Positions 58,053 to 64,000 of a stretch of DNA of 64,000 nt are shown here, one piece after another. The DNA is taken from positions 434,001 to 498,000 of the forward strand of contig JANVFP010000017.1 of NCBI GenBank assembly GCA_027919835.1, in the 5' to 3' direction. The stretch is from Lentinula raphanica (taxonomy: Eukaryota; Basidiomycota; Agaricomycetes; Agaricales; Omphalotaceae). The translations under genes and the position numbers were made by a program. The first letter of the stretch is position 1. Each line of letters begins with the position of its first letter. Below the pieces are notes generated by a model, which saw only the letters and a program-made list of their open reading frames with translations, had not been told where the DNA came from and did no database searches.

Positions 58053-58124
58053 CGTGGCGTTCTTGGATGAATGCTCGAGACGAAATATAACTCCATCGGA
58101 AGAACGGAACGACACATTCCCAGT
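58053..58124 (-). pseudogene. BTB-domain snippet inside the chimeric frame
   Basis: The frame reads GNVSFRSSDGVIFRLEHS. This matches the start of the BTB domain in the gene at 62754-63690 (GDVSFRSSDGVLFRTD) in protein and partly in DNA. It is joined in frame to tubulin-ligase-like sequence on one side and SMC2 sequence on the other, within one open frame (58460-57762). Confidence 0.65.
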
Positions 58125-58136
58125 AGCGACTATGAG

Positions 58137-59305
58137 TGGACGATTAGGGTTACCAGAGAGAAGCGACAAGAAGTCATCCACATCGTCCAAAGTCAAGATA
58201 GGATGATCCTCGAACCCATCGGATAGAATATGACATCCGATGAGCTCATTCAAAAGCCTAACACCTTGCTCTCCACGATGGGTTTGGAGAGAGGTATTCG
58301 TGAGATGGGGTGCGAGGTCGGCTTGGGTTGACGTTGAGCTGTCAGATGCGTTGGGAACGGTGTATGGCAGGGAAGAGAACAGAGCCAAGACGCGGTTGTA
58401 GAGGTACAGTGTGAGGGCACCGGATGCGACACAGTAAGCTCTGAGGTGGAACTGGCCCAATGGATGGGGTTAGCGAATGGGTGTTGTTGGAGTTTGGATA
58501 AAAACCAACTTTGTATCCTTCGAGCACATTTGGCTTTGACGACTCCAGTCCAACAGGCACTTCTCTTGGGTCGAATAGTAGAGGATGTAAGATATACTCC
58601 TGCGAAAAGACCATTGTGAGTGAACACCAGGGTTTGAAGACGGTTACTCACCTGTATCACAAAATGACGCAACTGAGAAGTGATCACAGCCGTGTTTGAT
58701 TCTTGTTCGTCTTCCGTTTCTTCCTCTTTTTCCTCAAACTCGTCAAAGATGTGTTCCAATGTTTGACGATCATTGAAAAGCCTGATACCATTTCCGCGGT
58801 CGGCCATTCCTCTTTACCAGGACTGCGAGTAAGTATGATTGAGGATACGGAAGAATGCCTGAACACTCAACGGTTTCAAGATCCACCACCTCTCGGACGT
58901 CCCAAGCTCCTCACCAAGCTCCCAGAGCTCGTCCGCGAACAATTCATCGAGCTCATCAGCGAAAGAGATTTCCATCTCGTACGTCCGAGGCCAAGCCAGT
59001 TTAAGAACGGAATTCGGATGTTTGGTGAGGTAGGAAAAGATAGATCGCGACAGAAAGTGTTTTCTGATCAAGCACTTTCGGATGATGTACGATGACTGAA
59101 GGATGGATTGGTTTATGGAGAGTTCGTGTTGGATTTCATCGTAGGAAGACCATTGAAGAAGAAGGGCAGGAGAGTTCGGGGACGCGTCAGAGGCTGAGGC
59201 GAGGATGTTGACTGGAGTTTCCAAAGACTCTAGTGCTTTGTGGACTAGAGAATGAGTGAAAGGCGCAGAGGGCCAAATACAAATCACTCCCAACATTGAA
59301 TTCAA
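58137..59305 (-). CDS. tubulin-tyrosine-ligase-like protein, 3' end replaced
   Basis: Exons 58872-59305, 58652-58811, 58510-58599 and from 58451 keep phase. Motifs of the TTL fold are present: FSYLTKHPNSVLKLAWP; WWILKP then MADRGNGIRLFND; RHFVIQEYILHPLLFD; FHLRAYCVASGALTLYLY; LAPHLTNTSLQTH; LLNELIGCHILSD. These form the ATP-grasp core that links ATP binding to ligation of an amino acid to tubulin. The normal end after LTLDDVDDF is missing; the frame runs into BTB and SMC2 text. The first donor is GTTGAG, non-ideal but the only one keeping the KP-G-MADRG junction. The start is MNSMLGVICIWPSAP at 59305, 88 bp from the divergent MMM1 start. Confidence 0.7.
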
Positions 59306-59393
59306 ATTAAGCGCTCACTTTCTCAATTGGTCCGGCATAATATAAAATCATACGCCAGCTACGCCAAGTAAAAAACCTCCTTCTCCTCTAAAC

Positions 59394-60660
59394 ATGGGAG
59401 CCAACTACGTGTTCTCTCTCCAGCCCACATTCACCCAAGGCCTCATCCTCGGCCAACTCTTCATCCTCGCTCTCCTCGTCTTCGTCCTCAAATACCTCTT
59501 CATGGATTCCACAAAGTACCCTTTCGAAACGACGACGTATCAGTCGAGGATGAACAATGATTCTATCATGCGTTCGCAGAAGGTCTACCAAGCTTCCAAC
59601 GAAGGCGGGACGAACAAGGTCGATGAATCAGCAGAGTGGCTGAACATGCTTTTGCATCAGGTGAGGAGATTTCATTGAATCTTTACTATCCTTCGACGTG
59701 TGTGAATTATGTTTGCAAGATCGCTGGGACGTATAGGTCCAAGCTACGGAATGACTTGTCTGGTGCAGAGGGTGATGAAGTCGCTCGGAAGCGAGTGGAG
59801 GATTATGCTAACAAGATATGACCTGCGAGTTTTCTTGTGAGCTATCTCCGTGTTTTCAGAACTTGTCGCTGATAACACACCCAAGGACCCTATCGTTGTT
59901 CATTCTGTCGATTTCGGTTCCTCTGCACCGCATTTATCCAACGGACGACGCGTCTTACCCGCTCAATCCTCCGAGCCTCCGGTGAGTTCGTGTCTTGATC
60001 CCGATATGCTATCGCCAACTCTGTGTTAGGAAATCGAATTCGACGTCAACTATGTCGATTCACTTTCCGTCTCCCTCTCCACTTCGTATTTATTCAACTA
60101 TCCCATGCCGCTCGGTGCAGAGGGTGATGAAGTCGCTCGGAAGCGAGTGGAGGATTATGCTAACAAGATACGACCTGCGAGTTTTCTTATGAGCTATCTC
60201 CGTGTTTTCAGAACTTGTCGCTGATAACACACCCAAGGACCCTATCGTTGTTCATTCTGTCGATTTCGGTTCCTCTGCACCGCATTTATCCAACGGACGA
60301 CGCGTCTTACCCGCTCAATCCTCCGAGCCTCCGGTGAGTTCGTGTCTTGATCCCGATATGCTATCGCCAACTCTGTGTTAGGAAATCGAATTCGACGTCA
60401 ACTATGTCGATTCACTTTCCGTCTCCCTCTCCACTTCGTATTTATTCAACTATCCCATGCCGCTCTTTGCTCGCCTTCCAGTCGCACTCACCATCTCACT
60501 CTCACTATTCAAGTCTTCCGTGAGTGTGTCCGCGTCGCTCAAACCAGTATCAATAACACTTTACAGATAACCATCACGCCCCCTTTACACAACTCTGTTT
60601 GCATATTTGCTAATACTGAAGCTGTTCTCCCACAGCTCGAACAAGGTAGAATCTCACCAA
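59394..60660 (+). pseudogene. MMM1: MMM1-like gene (ERMES subunit), broken by a tandem duplication
   Basis: The first exon encodes FSLQPTFTQGLILGQLFILA, a membrane segment and DESAEWLNMLLHQ, the start of the SMP lipid-transfer domain. A second exon reads IAGTYRSKLRNDLSGAEGDE, then ANKI followed by TGA (59819-59821). Further exons give DPIVVHSVDFGSSAPHLSNG, EIEFDVNYVDSLSVSLSTSY, LFNYPMP and ARLPVALTISLSLF, typical SMP sequence. It then diverges after ITITPPLHNS and ends at 60683. MMM1 tethers the ER to mitochondria. The 352-bp duplication, the stop and the missing C-terminal third make this copy nonfunctional as read. Confidence 0.75.
59762..60465. repeat. 352-bp exact tandem duplication inside MMM1
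   Basis: Units 59762-60113 and 60114-60465 differ at only two places that I see. At 59819/60171 it is T versus C (TGA versus CGA). At 59837/60189 it is G versus A (GT donor intact versus AT). Each unit therefore carries one disabling change. The duplication spans part of exon 2, exon 3, part of exon 4 and their introns. Confidence 0.92.
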
Positions 60661-60683
60661 TTCGTCTGTGTGTCCTGAGATGA

Positions 60684-61577
60684 CCGGTTATCCGTGAGGT
60701 ATCCTGGTTTTTCGCTCGTCCTAAATACATGGCACTGTGTTCTTTATTCAGAATCGTCCTGCGTCCAATGGGCTATCAATGGGCTAGGGAGGAAATCAGT
60801 CTGATTCCTCGAAAATCCATGACAGATCCAGCGATAAGAACATTCTCAAGTCGTTCAAAGCCATACAGAAAATGGATGGTGTGGCGTTGCAGGGTCGTTA
60901 TGGCCTGTTATGGCTCCAGCCCCGAATTTCTTAGCCCTGGTAAACGTGTCGTGAGGCATGTTCCTGCTCCAAACTCTCGCTTGTGGTCGTACTTTCACCT
61001 ACGTTCACACTTTTCTAATCCAGATGCTCACTATAGTTAGCGGTGCGAGTTGACCATTCTCGTTAGTGCGCAACACTCAACATTGAATATTGCACGTTTG
61101 CGCACTCCGGGTGTCTAGGCTTATCGGAAAAATTTATGACTTTCGGGTCAAAAACATGGCAGGACGCAAGTTTAGATCACTCGACTCTTCCATAACAGAG
61201 AATGCCTGATCGATGGATACAGGACGTTTCTGATGAAACACAACTTGGAGCTATAGACCAGGCTCGGACGCCCCAGCCTCATGTTCAAGAGCAGGTTATG
61301 AATGTCAAATGTGACTTGCGATGGAACGGGATGAATGTTTGGACTTTTGTGTAAGTTTACCGAATCTATATCTAGATTCTGGTCAAACCTGGCTTAGGCA
61401 GGATTTCAAGATGGACAGTAACCACATTCGAAAAGTACTGACCCTGCTTCCACGAGTCTTATTCACGTAGGTGTGTCAAAATCAATCCGACACGAGCTGG
61501 AGTTCAGGCGCTCTACATCAAGATATCTAGTCAGAAACAAAAATCGATAGCCATTCACCATCTCCATTTCTTCCGCC
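60684..61577. other. intergenic, no gene seen
   Basis: A 103-residue plus-strand frame at 60729-61040 has no recognisable motif. Nothing else is supported. Confidence 0.4.
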
Positions 61578-62184
61578 ATGTTCGATTCTGACAGGGATTA
61601 CCAGGCCGACGTTGCTCAATTCATTGATTGGTTCTTTGATCCCAATGACTTCGACACAATGTCATTCAGTGCGTTCTCAGAATGGACTCTCAGAGAACTG
61701 ATGGTCGGGACACTTGTTGTGTTCGGTGTCAGCTGCTGTGTATTTGGTTTTGCGCTGATGGTTTTTCTCGTCTTGGAAGCGGTGAGTGGAATCAGGTTAT
61801 TCGGCATCTTCGGAAAGCTGACTGGAGCGTCTTGTGTCGTGAACTCAGTGCTATACTGTTACAGCACGAGTTTTTGCATGGATCTTCAGCTGGAATCCAT
61901 GGACTAGAATTAGCGAGATCAATCGAAGAGAGAAAGCCATCGAACTCAAAGAAGCGGAGCTCGCTCGACAGGCTCGAAGTCTTGCGCTAGACGTCGAAAT
62001 CGGGCTTTGCAAACGTCTCCTAGAAATCCTTAGACAGTCGACGAACTCCACGGAAGCCAGAGAGTCAGCGTTGAAGAAGGAGAAGGAGTCGTTGTCGAAG
62101 GAAACCCTCCCCGATGATCGTGTCAAAACATCGGAGAGCGTCTTGGTTGGGCGTCGTTCACCAACGATGAACATAACCTTGTAA
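61578..62184 (+). CDS. small membrane protein with charged coiled tail
   Basis: The ATG at 61578 opens MFDSDRDYQADVAQFIDWFF. A long membrane segment follows (GTLVVFGVSCCVFGFALMV). A donor GTGAGT at 61782 and acceptor at 61864 lead to a second exon. The longer reading is FAWIFSWNPWTRISEINRRE, then KAIELKEAELARQARSLAL, a coiled coil ending at TAA (62182-62184). It needs a weaker donor a few bases downstream; the consensus donor gives a 42-residue tail ending at 61990. The layout parallels 46385-46926. Function unknown. Confidence 0.5.
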
Positions 62185-62753
62185 AAGGTCTCGACCACTT
62201 TGTATTCGAGCGCTCCTAACTAACCAACTTTGACTGGAAACTCGATTTAGGGGGTAAACACTGCCCAGAAGACGTGGTCAAGTTCACATTCCCAGCCACA
62301 GCTTGACGCAGCATCGACGACGAAGGAGTCCGTTGGTACTTGCCATGACGTTCTTCGATGGTCCTGCGTACAAAATACTTTTTGCATTGATCCTCTTTCC
62401 TCTTCTATATTTCACATTTTGTTCTCGCCATTCATACTTTTCTACATTCCGTGTTCACATTAGTTTTCTCAGAAGTTCGTACCATCCTCATCTAGATATC
62501 TTCAGTCGAATAGCATCACCTGTTCGCATCCGAGTCTGGTCGAAATTATTTTGTTAGCTCTTTCTGAATCTGTTCTTACACCCTGCGAGTATACCGTCTC
62601 GGTCTTGGTATGAGCAAGAGAGATCATTGTCTATGCACACTTGAATTCCTACACCCTGATCATACTGTCTCGGTCTCGGGATGAGCAGAGCTCGTTATCT
62701 ATACTGTTACATGAGTCGAAGATGATGATTCACTCAGGTACACCTTCTCTGAA
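62185..62753. other. intergenic, no gene seen
   Basis: Short frames have no motifs. The near-repeat ATACCGTCTCGGTCTTGG / ATACTGTCTCGGTCTCGG lies at about 62590 and 62664. Confidence 0.4.
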
Positions 62754-63690
62754 TCAATTCGATGGGAAAGGGATACTATGCAGGTCATCCGCCACCCGGT
62801 CAAACCACCTCCTCAACTCGGAAGCGCAGCACGGCTTTATAGCATCTGCTCCGTCCCAGATATGCGTTTTGAGCCTGTGCATCGCTTCCTCGTATATTTC
62901 CCACAGCCCCTTCTGGCCATTTGTGTTCCTACCCTTGACCAAACGATAGAACGGACCCACCGGTGAGTCGATTCGTGTCAGTAGATACGGATGAATATTC
63001 TCTTTCCAGGTATTGCACTTTGAGTCATGGTCGCTGAGAATTGCCTGACTCGCGGTGATTGTAGTAGAAAGCCAATTCTCCTGATATTCACTCTGTCGGA
63101 ACATGATTAGATACGTTTTTTGTCTGATATGATTTGCATTCAGAAATTCTACTCACCCACTTTGCACGAAGCTTAATAGAAAATCCCAGAGCCTTTAATT
63201 TTTCGGGATCCACATTGACGACATATGGCGCTACGACAGCAAGGAGAGGGCCGTGATTATGCCTGCCCGCCAATGCTAGGATTTCAGAAGGGTGATCTTT
63301 GACATATTTCCTGGGTAACAAATTCAGATGCAATTTCTAAATGAGAAGCAGTGACACCTACTGGAGATGAAGAAGACTGATTGCGATTGCTGTATTGATT
63401 GCATATTTATCGGCAGCGTCGAAGAATTTCGAGAGTTTGTCAAACGGCAGAGCGCCGATATCAAGGATCGCGAGGTGTGGGTAGAAAAAAGTGAACAGTA
63501 TTTTGAGAGTCTCGGATTCTTCAGTCAGCTCTACAACTTCATCAGAATTGCAACTCATGGGCGGAAATCCTCCATCTGATATAAATTCTAGTCGCCATTT
63601 GTCGGTTCGGAACAGGACACCATCAGAAGAACGGAAGGATACGTCCCCAGTCGTGACTCCATTTCGGTTCAGTATCACGACCAAGAAATG
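62754..63690 (-). CDS. BTB/POZ domain protein
   Basis: Exons from about 63690 to 63362, then 63157-63310, then 62754-63092, all in phase. The BTB domain reads GDVSFRSSDGVLFRTDKW, DEVVELTEESETLKILFTFF and LDIGALPFDKLSKFFDAADK. The following region (KYVKDHPSEILALAGRHNHG, VNVDPEKLKALGFSIKLRAK, SEYQENWLSTTITASQAIL) and the C terminus (SELRRWFDRVADDL) are the standard architecture of the many Agaricomycete BTB proteins. The start is unresolved; a short first exon may lie upstream of 63690, so 5' coordinates are approximate. BTB proteins usually dimerise and often act as adaptors for cullin-3 ligases. It appears intact. Confidence 0.72.
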
Positions 63691-64000
63691 AGGAAAAAAA
63701 CACACATGGATCGCAGAAATTTTCTTTAGAAGAGTTCGACATCGACTCCGATAGCTCCTAGTAGTAATGATAAGGGATACGCCCTGCTGGAATATGTAGA
63801 GAGTCAGACAAAGGCTGAATGGAATGGAGAGAAAAAGCAGTCTGACCGTTGACAATTTCGAGCTTTCGATTGAACGGCTTTGAAGCTCAAGCACGAAGGG
63901 AGGAGTAACTGGAAGGGAAGGACAGTGGCAAAATAAGCGCTTGATCAGTTAGCGCTTAGCGCCCGTATGATTGTATGATCGTATGATGTACCGTAAGATA

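Noticed and set aside
60729..61040. 103-residue plus-strand frame downstream of MMM1
   Set aside because: It does not continue the SMP domain and shows no motif; composition looks random.

Overview
The window looks like genome sequence from a mushroom-forming basidiomycete (Agaricomycete). The genes are split by many 45-60 bp GT-AG introns. The recognisable families are ones expanded in Agaricomycetes: a BTB/POZ protein, an F-box protein, a MYND finger, a Plavaka-type transposase, a fungal TET/JBP-like dioxygenase and a DUF6532-like protein. No bacterial operons, CRISPR arrays or rRNA genes were seen.

Positions 1-14700 are almost entirely mobile DNA. They hold the end of a TIR element (1-312), an LTR plus gag-like start of one LTR element (313-1088), and a complete, apparently young chromodomain Ty3/gypsy element (1329-8057, same-length LTRs, 5-bp target duplication, intact gag and pol). 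Next come two elements built around GGTAGCTACC palindromes, and a nested cluster of CATCAGGAAAAA MITEs with 2-bp target duplications.

Positions 14702-24274 are the most interesting block. A DUF6532-like gene and a TET/JBP-like 2-oxoglutarate/Fe(II) dioxygenase lie 110 bp apart on the minus strand. A Plavaka-type transposase, truncated at its N terminus, lies divergently on the plus strand. A 3-kb fold-back element (19194-22272) sits between the 5' ends of the dioxygenase and transposase genes. I read this as the remains of a transposon that carried a predicted 5-methylcytosine oxidase.

Positions 24400-41500 hold two coiled-coil genes (one with a 1.4-kb MITE relative in an intron), an oxygenase fragment, an intact F-box gene, a predicted secreted protein, a repeat-containing membrane protein and an Ada1-like (SAGA) remnant. 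Several stretches are too degraded to assign. Positions 41864-45483 are a second 3.6-kb fold-back element with a perfect 7-bp target duplication.

Positions 46000-64000 are richer in ordinary genes: a membrane/coiled-coil protein, a MYND-finger protein, a WD40 protein with a C-terminal membrane segment, a small conserved hypothetical protein, a RING-finger end and a BTB protein. Between 56.7 and 60.7 kb lies a mosaic of broken housekeeping genes. A tubulin-tyrosine-ligase-like gene runs in one open frame into a BTB snippet and then SMC2 sequence. Next to it is an MMM1 gene broken by a 352-bp tandem duplication. Several broken genes carry TGA where a duplicate has CGA, which suggests cytosine-deamination decay of repeated DNA.
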